This document shows, one piece after another, positions 1 through 10,613 of a DNA stretch of 64,000 bases. The notes under the pieces were generated by a model, which did not search any database, was not told the origin of the DNA, and saw only the letters and a list, made by a program, of their open reading frames with translations. The DNA is from Zeus faber (Eukaryota; Chordata; Actinopteri; Zeiformes; Zeidae). Where the stretch lies: NCBI GenBank assembly GCA_960531495.1, contig OY482848.1, forward strand, positions 20,666,897-20,730,896. The letters run 5' to 3'. The translations under genes were made by a program, and so were the position numbers. Positions within the stretch are counted from its first letter, which is position 1. The number at the start of each line of letters is the position of its first letter.

Positions 1-790
1 ACAAGACAGAGGCGGTTGCAACCTGCCCAAGGCCCAAAAAAAAAGCAGACAAAAAAGCAGGTGAGGAGATTTTTGGGGATGTCAGGGTATTTCAGATGCT
101 TGATTCCAAATTTTCAGTCCCATCCCTTATCAGACCTCGCCCAAAAGGCTGCCTCAGATCTGGTTCAGTGGACGGGGCCGTGCCAGCTGGCATTTGAGAG
201 GGTTAAAAATGCCCTCAGTGAGGAGCCAGTGCTCCAGATACCTATCTCTTCTCTCCCTCTGTCCTGCGGACAGATACCTTGAATGGAGGGTTGGCCACCG
301 TTTTGACCCAGGAGGTGGAGGCCGCTGAGCACACAGTGCTGTACATGAGCAGGAAGCTCTCTTAGTGGGAGACTAAGTCCAGCGCTGGGGAGAAAGTTTG
401 CCTGGCGGCCAAGTGGGTGGTCAGTGCTCTCCAGTACAAGCTCCTCGGAAGCTTGTTCACCCTCTATTACAACCACAGCCCGCTCCAATGGCTTCACTGC
501 ATGAAGGATAGTCTAGAGCTGTGGAAAAAGAATGCCTGGCGGTCAAGTGGGCAGTCAGTGCTCTCCGGGACTGCCTCCTGAGACGCTAGTTCACCCTCTA
601 TTCGGACCATGCCATGCTCCAATGACTTCACTGCATGAAGGATGCCAATGCTCCGTCAGATGGCGGTATCTGGCCCTACAAGCCTTTTAAGTTCAAAGTC
701 ATCCATAGTCTGGGGGCTAAGATGGTGGAGGCTGACTTCCTCTGCGGCCGGGCAGCTCCCCAGCCTAAGTCGGGTGGTGGAGGTATGTGG
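1..790 (+). pseudogene. Gypsy (Ty3-type) retrotransposon fragment, end of RT plus RNase H
   Basis: Seen: the open frame at 16-282 contains FLGMSGYF, IPNF and LVQWTGPCQLAFE, the pattern that follows the Ty3/Gypsy reverse transcriptase palm and enters the tethered RNase H. The next stretch reads VLYMSRKLS, then LQWLHCMKD, then FKFKVIHSLGAKMVEADFL, which is the usual RNase H order. Stops and frame changes at about 282, 364 and 500-630 break the frame. In an intact element this part of Pol copies the RNA genome and degrades the hybrid. No integrase follows, so the Pol 3' end is missing. The 5' end runs off the window. A segment inside the RNase H is present twice (separate entry). Established: motif order of Gypsy Pol. 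Inference: dead for a long time. Confidence 0.85.
401..642 (+). repeat. Tandem duplication of about 109 bp inside the Gypsy RNase H
   Basis: The segment 401-509 (from cctggcggcc to atgaaggat) recurs at 535-642 with the same ends and a 25-bp spacer. Both copies encode the region around LQWLHCMKD. They differ at many positions across their middle third, so this is not a recent perfect duplication. Either an old tandem duplication has diverged, or recombination joined two related Gypsy copies. Confidence 0.8.
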
Positions 791-859
791 CAGTTGGGAG
801 TGATTTTGACGGCATCTGCATGTGGAAAGAGCCAGCACGGGCAACCGGAAGGGGACACA

Positions 860-1060
860 GCTGCTGGAGATTCAGGTAATTAGGAGGGTCTTTAAAAGCT
901 GCAGTGATTTCACCTCTCCCTCTATCCCCTGACAGTGAGGCTGGGCTCCCCTTGTACAGCTTGTGACGTCATCTGAAAATACAAAACTTTGCTTGTGTTT
1001 AATGCCCAGCAGAGCTTGGTTTTATTGTGCCCGCCTCCTGGTCCATCTATCTACCCCGCA
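860..1060 (+). mobile_element. Possible 3' LTR remnant of the Gypsy copy
   Basis: Directly after the Gypsy coding remnant lies a stretch with a TTTAAAAG TATA-like site near 891, then a CT-rich segment, then aaaatacaaaact at about 977, then a T-rich tail. This layout resembles a short Gypsy LTR (promoter, then poly(A) region). No matching 5' LTR lies in the window and no TG...CA ends are certain. The call is inference from position. Confidence 0.3.
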
Positions 1061-2444
1061 AAGTCAAGAGGACTTGTTACAATCCTTAAAACAGGAAAAA
1101 AATACTAGGGGTGACACAATATTCAAAAAAAGATTATACAACTGGCCTACCTGTAATTATAGGTATGAATCTTTGGTTATTGGCCATTGTACCATAAACT
1201 TAATTAACGTTTTAATTGCCATGACCATTTTAGACTAGCTATAGAATTCCAAATTCTACTTAAGGTACAGCCTTTGTATACTCAAGTTTGACTTTATCAG
1301 CATGAGTAGTGTCTGTTCATCTCAAAGGTCTCAGTTGTGGAAGAGTGGTTGTGAAGACAAGAAAAAACCTTCCAAAGACCATGTGAAATTGTTTTAACTC
1401 ACTTAAAACCAGTCAAGCCCTGTGCATTGAGATTTTCAGTAATCAAGACTTTTTTTTTTTTTGTCTGGTGTGATTTCACACCCTTTGAAGATGTAAAATG
1501 GAGCCTGTCGTCGTACTGATTAAGTGGATCACTCTTTGTCTGCGGTGGCATGGATGTATAGATGGAAATTCATGTACTGTAGGTATAACGTTGCCTCACA
1601 TAACCATACTGCAGTGGGACTGAAAGTTGTGGCTCGAATTCAGAGAAAAAAAATTGGCACTTTATATTCTTCTAAAAATTATTAAATTATACACCAGACT
1701 CAAACTGTTTAATGAAGTTTTTCTTATAATGTTCTGAAGTGAGGTCAGGTTTTCTGAACCCAACAGTTAATATAATGATATTATTAATAATTATATTTAT
1801 ATTATATGTCAGTAGATTACTTATTGTCTGATGTAGCTCTGATCAGATGGAGAAGTTTATATATATATATATATAGACACACTATATATCAGGGGAGGTC
1901 CAATTGATCGAATGAAACGACTATCTGTTAGGATATGTGTTTTTGTCCGATTAAGACAAATCAGTTGTAATCTGCTGTACGTCAATGACAAAAACATCAT
2001 GTGATAGGACAGCGCACAAACGTTCCCTAAGATATGTCGCAAATCACCAGCAGAACTGATTTACGGCAACATCTGACACCGCAGTGTTTTACATTATCTG
2101 CGCATGGGAGCAAGTGTGAACAAAGATGGACGGAGGAATGTGGTGCTTCGGGAAATTTGTCATTGGATGGATCATGATTATTACAATTTTGCTACCATGC
2201 CGCGACAACACAAGGTGAGGGTTGACGACCAACCGAACCCAAGCAGCTTTTTGTTTGCCGATCACGTTTAGTACATGTAGAAGACAAAGGTAGTGTCAGT
2301 TCAACTTAATGTGCCTCAAAAATAACATGGTTTTTTTTCACAATAAAAGCAAGTAGCTCCTTTTACTGTCTTTTTTAGGAAACGGATTTTTCTTTTTATA
2401 TTTTTTACATGTTTATTCATGTATAGTATACATGTGTATATATA
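1061..2444. other. No gene recognised; AT-rich intergenic DNA
   Basis: Short frames only, none with a recognisable motif. The stretch has a T13 run near 1450, an AT-rich patch at 1760-1815 and a short (TA)n at 1858-1875. I see no structure in 1895-2300. Confidence 0.6.
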
Positions 2445-2969
2445 CAGTGGGGCAAAAAAGTATTTAGTCAGCCACCAATTGTGCAAGTTCTCCCACTTAA
2501 AAAGATGAGAGAGGCCTGTAATTTTCATCATAGGTTCACTTCGACTATGAGAGACAGAATGGGGGGAAAGAATCCAGGAAATCACATTGTAGGATTTCTA
2601 ATGAATTAATTGGGATATTCCTCTGTAAAATAAGTATTTGGTCACCTACAAACAAGCAAGATTTCTGGCTTTCACAGACCTGTAACTTCTTCTTTAAGAG
2701 GCTCCTCTGTCCTCCACTCCTTACCTGTATTAGTGGCACCTGTTTGAACTCGTTATCAGTATAAAAGACACCTGTCCACAACCTCAAACAGTCACACTTC
2801 AAACTCCACTATGGCCAAGACCAAAGAGCTGTCAAAGGACACCAGAAACAAAATTGTAGACCTGCACCAGGCTGGGAAGACTGAATCTGCAATAGGTAAG
2901 CAGCTTGTTGTGAAGACATCAACTGTGGGAGAACTTGCACAATTGACTAAATACTTTTTTGCCCCACTG
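2445..2969 (+). mobile_element. Non-autonomous Tc1-like element (525 bp) flanked by TA
   Basis: The left end is cagtggggcaaaaaagtatt and the right end is its reverse complement. TA dinucleotides flank both ends (2443-2444 and 2970-2971), the target duplication expected for Tc1/mariner. The left inverted repeat spans 2445-2496. The right one spans 2925-2969 and lacks 7 bases (ggtggct) relative to the left. Between them are a typical Tc1 5' leader and the first 40 codons of the transposase, which then run straight into the right repeat. The rest of the transposase is deleted, so the copy could only have moved with enzyme supplied elsewhere. It sits in a (TA)n tract: tatacatgtgtatatata occurs on both sides. 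Confidence 0.93.
2811..2930 (+). pseudogene. Tc1-like transposase, N-terminal fragment
   Basis: The start codon at 2811 opens MAKTKELSKDTRN, the N-terminus of Tc1 transposases. About 40 residues of the first helix-turn-helix of the paired-like DNA-binding domain remain (KIVDLHQAGKTESAIGKQL). The frame then passes into the right inverted repeat and (TA)n, and the rest is not transposase. The second HTH and the whole DDE catalytic domain are absent. An intact protein would bind the inverted repeats and cut and paste the element. Confidence 0.9.
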
Positions 2970-3000
2970 TACACACACTATATATGTGTATATATATATA

Positions 3001-3008
3001 TAGTATAC

Positions 3009-3063
<55 letters not shown>

Positions 3064-3080
3064 ATACATGTATATATTAT
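3001..3080. repeat. (TA)n microsatellite
   Basis: Almost uninterrupted TA dinucleotides at about 3015-3061, bounded by two copies of gtatacatg. It is the host tract of the Tc1-like element. Confidence 0.95.
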
Positions 3081-3107
3081 AAAGTCATAACTTACAGTAT
3101 ATTTTAA

Positions 3108-3265
3108 TGTTAACTATTATTACGACTACTGCAATAACAACAATACTACTATGATTAATGCTACTAATATTACTATAATGACTACTACTTCTATTAATAC
3201 TACCAGTAGAACTACCAATACTACTACAATTACTACTATTAGTACCACAACTTCTTCTACTACTA
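3108..3265 (+). repeat. Imperfect (ACT/ATT)n trinucleotide repeat
   Basis: About 150 bases of three-base units, mainly act, att, aat and acc, keep a common three-base phase. The translated frame is therefore rich in Thr, Ile and Asn, which is a repeat artefact and not a gene. Confidence 0.85.
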
Positions 3266-6200
3266 ATGTTTTCAGGCTGTATCAGTCATGGTTATCCAAG
3301 GTTCTCTGCAGAGATAATGAAACATCTTTAATGTTCCTATCACTCCTCATACTTCTTGTTGTATTATAATTATTATTGGTTGACTCCAGGTGTATTTTAA
3401 GGGGCCCAGGGCCTCAGTCACACTTTGTGGCTATAACGCTCTAACACTGTGCTTACTTTCACCCTCCTCCCCTCGCTCGCTCTGACCTTGAGATGCTGTG
3501 TGAGCCAGGACCGCTCGGCCCTGAATCATTTAACACGTTTTGTGGATCAATGATCCCAAGTTTTGCGGGGGAGAAACCCAAGCCTTGGGGATTGATGTTT
3601 CCCGGGGTTACACTCTGGATAAAATATATCTGCATTCGCTGGTGCTCTGCTGTTCAATCACGGTGTTTTGGCTGCGATGTTTAAGATAGATGGCTTCCAA
3701 AGGGAGGTATTGGCACGCTCGATAAAAAGAGGCTCACTGACTGAGGCTCAAGTGGCCACAGCCATGCCTTCTCCAAATCTTATGGCTTTTCATGTTACAA
3801 AAAGGCATGATTTCCTCCCTCCTGACCCAATTAGCAATAATCCCTTCATAGAAGGAAGATGTTTTCAAACTTACCCTCACTGCTTAGTTATTCCTTTAAA
3901 AGTTGCCTTCAGTTAGAACTTAACTGGCGTTATTCATTTTCAACACGACACCTACTTTTTTGTGTGTTTTAATACGTTTAATACACTCGTACTTGTAAGT
4001 CCAAAGAAAAACAGGTAGTGATCATCTGTCTGCACTTCCATTGATTCCCTCTGACAAGCCATGGCAGCCAGATGCTTCATAGATACGAATGGAGCTGCCG
4101 CGCTGCCTCACCGGCAACTATTAGTCTCCACTGGAACGTCTCCAAACCCTTTAAACCCTATATACACTCTCACAATATGACAAGTAATCAACGGTTCCCC
4201 TCCAAAAAGACATAAACAAAAACTCATAAACTTTTGCAATAATACTGTATATTCATGGTCTTACCTGCTTTATGACTCTTTTTGATTCAAGACGCTTGAT
4301 AGGACAAGGTTACACCATTCGTCTTGAGTGACATTAGCACTGGCACGAGACAGAGCATTAGAAGAATGTTTTAATCAATCACAGGGAAAGATTGAAGGGA
4401 CGGCGTCATGGTTATGCTCATCCCAGGGATAAATCACCAGCCGGCAGAACGGAGGGGGTATTCTGGTCTTCATTTTGGCCCTGTCATCTTAACGGTCATT
4501 ACTCCGCTCCACTCCGCTCTCCGTCAGCTGTGGGCAATGGAAAATAGCGATGATTTACCTTCTGTAATTGTGGAGGTATCGCCCCGCGTTGCTTTTCGAC
4601 TAACCACTTCTTTCTCTTATTTATATGACGGATCCTCGTCTGCCTTGATTTGTGAGTGAGGCTCCAAAGCCAATTTGCCACGGGAGCGTTGCCACTGCAT
4701 TGTTAGACCCATCGCATCGGTCGTTAAAAAGTGCTTCAAATCCTTTCTATGTCGATACGCTGAGTATAGGCCTATCTTGCGGATGAGAAGCCTTTGTCGT
4801 ACCTTTAATCTCAACTGTAATTTATTTATTTGCTTTGTAAAAGTGGAGCTGTCTGTTAATTTACGCGAAATGATTTACTGTCTGTGTTTGCAGACAATTG
4901 CATGCTCTCCCCTCACAATATTGCCGAGTTGGTATTTGTGCTTCTTTTCCAGGCTGTGTTCCCAGTTAATAACTTTAAACTTTGGGACCCTGTTGTTCTC
5001 ACATTAGCTCGGGAGTCCTTCGCCACCCGAAGCCGTCACCCATTCGTCCCCGCTGACTTTTCAGGTGAAGCATCACCTCCACGTGCCGCTTTATGCCATC
5101 CTGCGATTTGGACACCCGTAGCCTCGCTGTGAAAAAGTGCTCAAATTAGTTTGAGAAAAAGGCTCCTTAATGGAGTTTTGTGGCTCTGATAGGCGCCAGT
5201 GATATAAGACTTAAAGACTGTTGCTGGGGGTTTTTTCTCCCCAGCCCAGTGGAAAAATGTGTGTGAGTGTCTGTGAGAGAGCGATAGAAATGGAAGGGAA
5301 CGAAAAACAAAAAAATGAAAAAGCCCGAGGAGTGAACAGGTGTAGCGGCCGACAAAAAACAGGATGTGGACTCACTTCTCATTAAACTCCGGCAGATGTG
5401 TTTAGGATGTAAGTGACATCTGCTCTGCCGGATTATACCAACCAAACCACTGAAATCTGAAATTCAAATTATGCCTGTGATTTTCCCATTATATCAAAGT
5501 GTCAGACGGATAAAGAGGCTGACTTTTAAGTGTAAACAGAATGCATTAGACGGTAATAATCTTGGGAAGCAGCATGTTTGTGAAATATATTCACTTTACT
5601 TCCCATCCGTCTCCGTAATAAGGTCATTTTCCATATTTTCCTTCCTTATCTTAAACTTCTACAGCTTCCTGCGCTGTAACAAGGTCTTATGCTAAAACCG
5701 CTATAGGCCAAACAGAGCTGGATGACTCAACATCTACACAGCCTAATACGCTGCACAATTCTGTTTGTTTACTTTGCTGTTGTTTATTTATCTATTTTTG
5801 GGGTTATATAATTCAAGCATATCAGCATTTACTACATTTAAATTATAAGCTGCCCAATAAATGATGGATGTACGTTTTTCCTGAAGTGTTTGAGAAAGCA
5901 AGCATCGGCTGAGCAACGCGCCGCCAAGAAGTCTGTAATGAAACGACAAAGGTAATATGAAATGAAAGACGACTTACATGGAACATTTACACATATGAGG
6001 TCTGGAATTACTCCCACATTATGAAACAGATGCATTCATGCGTGTGGTAACTCCTTTTATACTACTCAACTTTCCTGCAGTTTAACAACAATTTTCTTTC
6101 CCCCTGAAAATTGTGTTGAACTTGCACAGCAGCTGACCAAAGAAGAGAGAAATACAATCTTTGAGGCTAACACTCTGAATCTTTACAAAGGGGTTTTAAG

Positions 6201-6735
6201 GACGCAGGCTGTGTTATAAGCTATTACAGTCATAGGAATGGTTCAACCCTTTCTGAAGTTCATCCATGTTTTATACTTGCCTCCTGGCGCGATACGTAGG
6301 AAGGAGGATTCATTCCTGCAGCAGTCCAGCTTGTTGTCGCCCATTACTTGCATCATGAGTTCAATGCAGGTAATGGGGGGGAAATCTGCGTTAAGTTCAA
6401 AAACCAAAACTCAACCCACATTTCAGGAAATGCTAACATGATGCCACAACAGTCTGAGCTTGCAACTACGATTTAGAGTAATAGAGAGTGCACTGAATGC
6501 GGGTTGTGGATTTGTCCCCCATTACTTGCATTGAAGTGTTGGATGGGAGTATGGAGCCGAGCGTCCAGTTTGGATAAAAAAAGACTGGAACGTAGCTACG
6601 CATGATGGGGTGAATATAAAACAGGGATACACTTAAAAATAAATCGGAATCATCGCTTTAAGGCAGGTCTACTAATCTTTCAAAATGAGATAAATCGAGC
6701 CTCGACATGGCTTATTATTCTGTTGTTGTCAAGCT
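3266..6735. other. Unique DNA, no gene recognised
   Basis: Base composition is more balanced than in the repeat-rich parts and no transposon motif is visible. Frames are short (110 codons at most) and lack recognisable domains. GC-richer blocks lie at about 3460-3690, 4060-4150, 4480-4720 and 5010-5110. Slow-evolving non-coding sequence is possible, but only alignment to other fish could show it. Confidence 0.5.
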
Positions 6736-6860
6736 GCTTTGCATAGATCTGCTCCCTAATTGGGCATCTGGCAGGAAGCTCACTCTCTGAAACCTAATTA
6801 TGAAGCCTGGAATGCGTGGTGATGGGCTGGCGTAAGAAAATAGTAATTAAATCACGTGCC
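6736..6860. promoter_or_regulatory. Candidate enhancer-like cluster of homeodomain, octamer-half and E-box motifs
   Basis: Within 125 bases are TTTGCAT (6738-6744), CCTAATTGGG (about 6754-6763), CATCTG (6765-6770), TAATTA (6795-6800), TAATTA (6844-6849) and palindromic CACGTG (6853-6858). Such density of homeodomain and bHLH cores is typical of developmental enhancers. Short motifs also occur by chance in AT-rich DNA, so this is a hypothesis only. Confidence 0.25.
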
Positions 6861-7311
6861 GCTATTGCATGTCCAGGGATTTTTAAGTAACTCATGAGCA
6901 GCACATTCATGTCCGGTTTGGACACTTGTGCTTCTTTTTTTTTATTTTAGCCCCTAGAATTTTGATGCGGCTGATCTCTTAGCATTAAGGCGACCTTGCT
7001 TGAAAACAAACAGCTCCATACGTTTCCATTTCCACTCCGCTCATACATTTAGAACATTGAGGGTAAATAAATCAGCGTCCTCAGCTATTCCCTTTACTTT
7101 AATTGTACCACAGTCAGAGTTCCAGAGCTATATCGCCAACAAACATTTCTTTTTTTTTTCTTCTCTTCCGTTAGAGAAAGTATTTCCCCCCCCGTTGCAC
7201 TTAAAGTTTATCTTCATACGACTCAACTCGCCTTCGGGTTCCAACCTAACTCCCTACATTGCAAAAAAAACCACAGCAAATGAGTTTTGCTGCTGGGAGC
7301 TTGGTCGCACC

Positions 7312-7312
<1 letters not shown>
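6861..7312. other. Unique DNA, no gene recognised
   Basis: A 129-codon frame covers part of this stretch, but it runs into a (GT)n microsatellite and has no recognisable domain. I do not call it a gene. Confidence 0.5.
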
Positions 7313-7378
<66 letters not shown>

Positions 7379-7383
7379 TGTGT
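7313..7383 (+). repeat. (GT)n microsatellite
   Basis: About 60 bases of uninterrupted TG, ending in gcgcgtgtgt. Confidence 0.97.
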
Positions 7384-8576
7384 CCTTAGGCATGTGTTTC
7401 CTTTGTGTGAATATTAAAATGACTTTAAGTAAGGTGGGTACACTGGAATATATAGTTATATACTGTACTACTGTACATACTGCAGTTGTTGTATATTTGC
7501 CTATTTAAAATGTTTATTTTACTTACATTTTATATATTTTTATTGTTTATTTTTACCTTTTCTAACTGCTAAGCTCTTTTTTATGCTAATTATCTTTACA
7601 GAAAGGCACCGATCCTCACCACAACAAATTCCTATAAATAAATCTGATTTTTCTTTAGGCTGATCATTCAATTCCCCGTTGTGATTTGTCCGCACTGTAA
7701 CTACACCAAACGGCCTCTACTGCTACATCTATACCACCCCCCCGGCCCTCCCCCCCGCCCCCTGCCCTTTTTTATTTTCTTGCCGTTTGCCCTACGGGTG
7801 GATGCACAGGTGGCGTTATCTCCCGCGAGACGATGAAAATGTTTTTTTTCTTCCCTTCCATTCCAGCAATTTATTTTTGTTCCCTCATGGTTGACAAAGA
7901 TTTAGCTGCGGCAGCCAAACAGTGCAGCAAACCGTGAGACTTTCCCCGTTCATTAAAATTTCAACAAGCGGGGAACACATGCAGACACAAGCGAGAGAGA
8001 TAGTTTGAATCAGTGCATTTGGGCTTATTTGTGTGTGTGTGTGTGTGTGTGTGTGTGGTGTAAGCGCGTGTTAGTCCTCATATCAAGTAATTGTTCAGTG
8101 GATTAACTGAAATCCAGGCAGTGTGTTTGCTACACACTAACAATGGAATATTGAACGTGTGCTTTATTGTGCCGTGGAATAAAAAAATAAAAAAAGGGGG
8201 GCTTTACAAACTGGAGACTCCCTCTGCATGAATGCTTTCTTAAAAGGACATGAAAGACAAATGGAAAATAGCGTCAGATTCCAAGAAGGGGAATAAGTCG
8301 TCTGACGAGAGAAAGGGAAACTGCTCATGCAACAATTTGAGAATTTTATAATTTGGTTAATTTTCTTCTCAAACAAAGAAGCTGATTTCCTGGCATATTC
8401 TCAGTTTCAGGGAGTCAGGGAGAGCAATTTCAACTGTCAAAAACAGGAAAGAATTACACCAAAGATCACCTGCTCCATTGGTATTAGGTGTAAGGTAGTA
8501 GGTGTGGTAAAAACTAATCATAATAAAAAAAATATATATATATAAACTGTACATGTTTTTAGATAATAACTATATA
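7384..8576. other. Unique DNA with a short (GT)n tract
   Basis: Holds (GT)13 at 8031-8057, a C-rich patch at about 7735-7768 and a short (TA)n at 8531-8544. No gene is recognised. A GC-balanced block at 7780-7980 could be conserved non-coding sequence, but this is untested. Confidence 0.5.
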
Positions 8577-9255
8577 CAGTGGCACCTTGATTTACGAGTG
8601 CACTAACATACAAGTTTTATGAGTTACGAGCCGTCGTTCCGTCAATTTTTTTGTATTGATTAGCGAGCAAAACTTTGAGTTAGGAGGAGCAAGCTTCACG
8701 TGCCAGCATCCTGTGTCTCACTCCTTCACTTCACGTGGTTACCTGAGCGTGGAAGCATCTCCTTTGTGTTTTGTGCTCGCGTTTTGCGTTTTTTGCGCAG
8801 TTATTTTGCCAATTTTGATTTTTCTAACCATGGGTCCGAAGAAAGTAAGTGCTGAGAAGAAGAAGCGGATGATGTCCATTGAATTAAACCATGAAATCAT
8901 AGAAAAACATGAGCGAGGTGTGCGTGTGATGGAATTGGCGAGGCAGTACGAGCGTAGTACTTCTACGATATGTACCATACTGAAGCAGAAGGAGACGATA
9001 AAGGGTATTACGCCAGCCAAGGGCGTTAAAATAATGTCTAAGCTGCGGAACGCTGTCCATGAAAAGATGGAGAATCTGCTGTTGGTGTGGTTGATGGAGA
9101 AGCAGGAGATAGCGTGATAGCGTTTTATTATGTTTTTATAGAATATTCGTTATTTATAAATACATTTTTCTTATTTATAAACACAGAACAAAAAGCAGAT
9201 TGAATTACGAGCTCTGTCACAGAACAAATTAAACTTGTAAGTCAAAATACCACTG
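8577..9255 (+). mobile_element. Tigger/pogo-like DNA transposon remnant, internally deleted, TA-flanked
   Basis: The left end cagtggcaccttgatttacg and the right end gtcaaaataccactg are imperfect inverted repeats. TA dinucleotides flank them at 8575-8576 and 9256-9257. Between them are a 5' leader, one open frame for the N-terminal part of a CENP-B-type transposase, and an AT-rich 3' end. Total length is 679 bp against roughly 2-3 kb for intact Tigger elements. The catalytic domain has been lost by internal deletion. Confidence 0.9.
8830..9117 (+). pseudogene. Tigger/CENP-B-like transposase, N-terminal DNA-binding fragment
   Basis: I take the start at 8830 (MGPKKVSAEKKKRMMSIELN), not the upstream in-frame ATG at 8656, because MGPKK-type starts are usual for Tigger proteins. 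About 95 codons remain. They cover the psq/CENP-B N-terminal helix-turn-helix (EIIEKHERGVRVMELARQY) and the start of the second HTH domain (GVKIMSKLRNAVHEKMENLL, VWLMEKQ). The frame then stops at 9115-9117. The bases after MEKQ (agatagcgtgatagcg) look like continuing Tigger sequence in another frame, so a small indel probably caused the stop. The DDE domain is missing. Confidence 0.88.
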
Positions 9256-9394
9256 TATAATAATATTTCTGTAATAATGATACAAAATTAATTTATTCAT
9301 ATAATAAAACATGTATAGTCACATATACTGAATATATACTACATAGTATATGTTGTATTTATACATATACAACACACATGTATGCATATGAAGA

Positions 9395-9396
<2 letters not shown>

Positions 9397-9438
<42 letters not shown>
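9397..9438 (+). repeat. (CA)n microsatellite
   Basis: About 21 CA units. Confidence 0.97.
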
Positions 9439-9442
<4 letters not shown>

Positions 9443-10613
9443 CGTTAATTGTCAACTCCCCCGTTGGATGAGAGAGTTTCCCAGGTGTAAAATAAAATTA
9501 ACTCACCTCACAAATATGTCGTAGTTAGTGAAGCTTCCCCGTGCGAGCGCTGCGCTGCATATTGATGCTGTTCATTTCCTGCCGGAGTCGCTTCCTTCCA
9601 GCTGCCATGTTTGGCCAGGAGACGACGACGCCCTGTCACCATAAGCAGCCTTTGAAGTCGACGGTTTCGATTTGAAAATACTAAAGACAGGGGAATCAAG
9701 CTAAAACCAAAAACTGCCGTTGATGCCTCTGAAAGACAGTGACGTTTCGTGATGAACCTGAAGAGGAAAATGAAACCATTTTCAATCCTTGTTTTTGGTT
9801 CCGATGCACCTTAATGCAGAGCTATTCCAGAAGTTCAACTGGGGCTTTGGGGACAGAATTTGGTTGCAGATTGGAAAACTATGACTTTGACACGCAGGAA
9901 ACCCGTCTTGGAATGAATTCAGTTGAATAAGAAGATTGTCCTTTTGAAAGTTGGAAGAAATAAAGGGATAGAAAACTCCTGAACAAACTTTTGTAATGAC
10001 ATGAAGCACATGCACATTATCTCACAGATTCATTTGAAATGTTTTTTTTTTTTTAAACTAGTATGCCTAGCTGAAGAGCCTCTGCAAAGTAAAAAAAAGT
10101 CACACAAAAAGATAATGAAACAAGGTTTTAAATCCAGGGGGAGAAGTGGTTGGTCATTATTGAAAAATAATTTAAGAATAAAGGCCGGCTGGCACATATA
10201 GGCGAACTCGGAGCGCCACTTTGTCTGAAGTGCCACTTTGCATGGAGTGCCACTTTGACAGGGGCCTGTCAAAAATTATGAAAAAAGCCTCTTTTTTTTC
10301 CCCCTTTTTTTCATAATTTTTGAAGGGGCGCCAATGGAGGCGGAATTTTAGAGCCGCTTCTTTCAATTTGCTTTGTCGGTTCCGCCGCCCCTTTCCCTGC
10401 AAGAGCAGCGCCTGTGCATTGCTCTAGTTAATTAAACAAACACACACACACACACACACATGCGTTACGTCACACATACGTGAGGTCTTCATTTCAACCA
10501 GCCAATCCCAACTGGCTTATCAATAAACTGACAGTTGATATGTCAAATGTAATTGTGATTTCCTTTAATAATGATGGGTGGGCCGACAAGCTAGAAATCT
10601 GTTCAGTTCAGCT
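9439..10613. other. No gene recognised; small repeats and a hairpin
   Basis: A CpG-richer patch lies at about 9530-9670. Three imperfect copies of gagtgccactttg run from 10211 to 10258. A perfect 18-bp inverted repeat (10269-10286 with 10306-10323) has a 19-base loop, and (CA)10 lies at 10440-10460. Short frames here have no recognisable domain. Confidence 0.6.
10269..10323. repeat. Perfect 18-bp inverted repeat (hairpin)
   Basis: tcaaaaattatgaaaaaa at 10269-10286 is the exact reverse complement of 10306-10323. The loop is gcct, a T run, C5 and one t. It could be the core of a degraded foldback element or a chance AT-rich palindrome. No terminator function is implied in an animal genome. Confidence 0.85.

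Noticed and set aside
3151-3369. Thr/Ile/Asn-rich frame
   Set aside because: It is the translation of an imperfect ACT/ATT trinucleotide repeat.
7000-7508. Overlapping frames of 129 and 73 codons
   Set aside because: Both run through the (GT)n tract as Cys-Val repeats and have no domain. They are microsatellite artefacts.
8656-8829. Upstream in-frame extension of the Tigger frame
   Set aside because: The 58 extra codons are leader sequence. The family normally starts at the MGPKK methionine at 8830.
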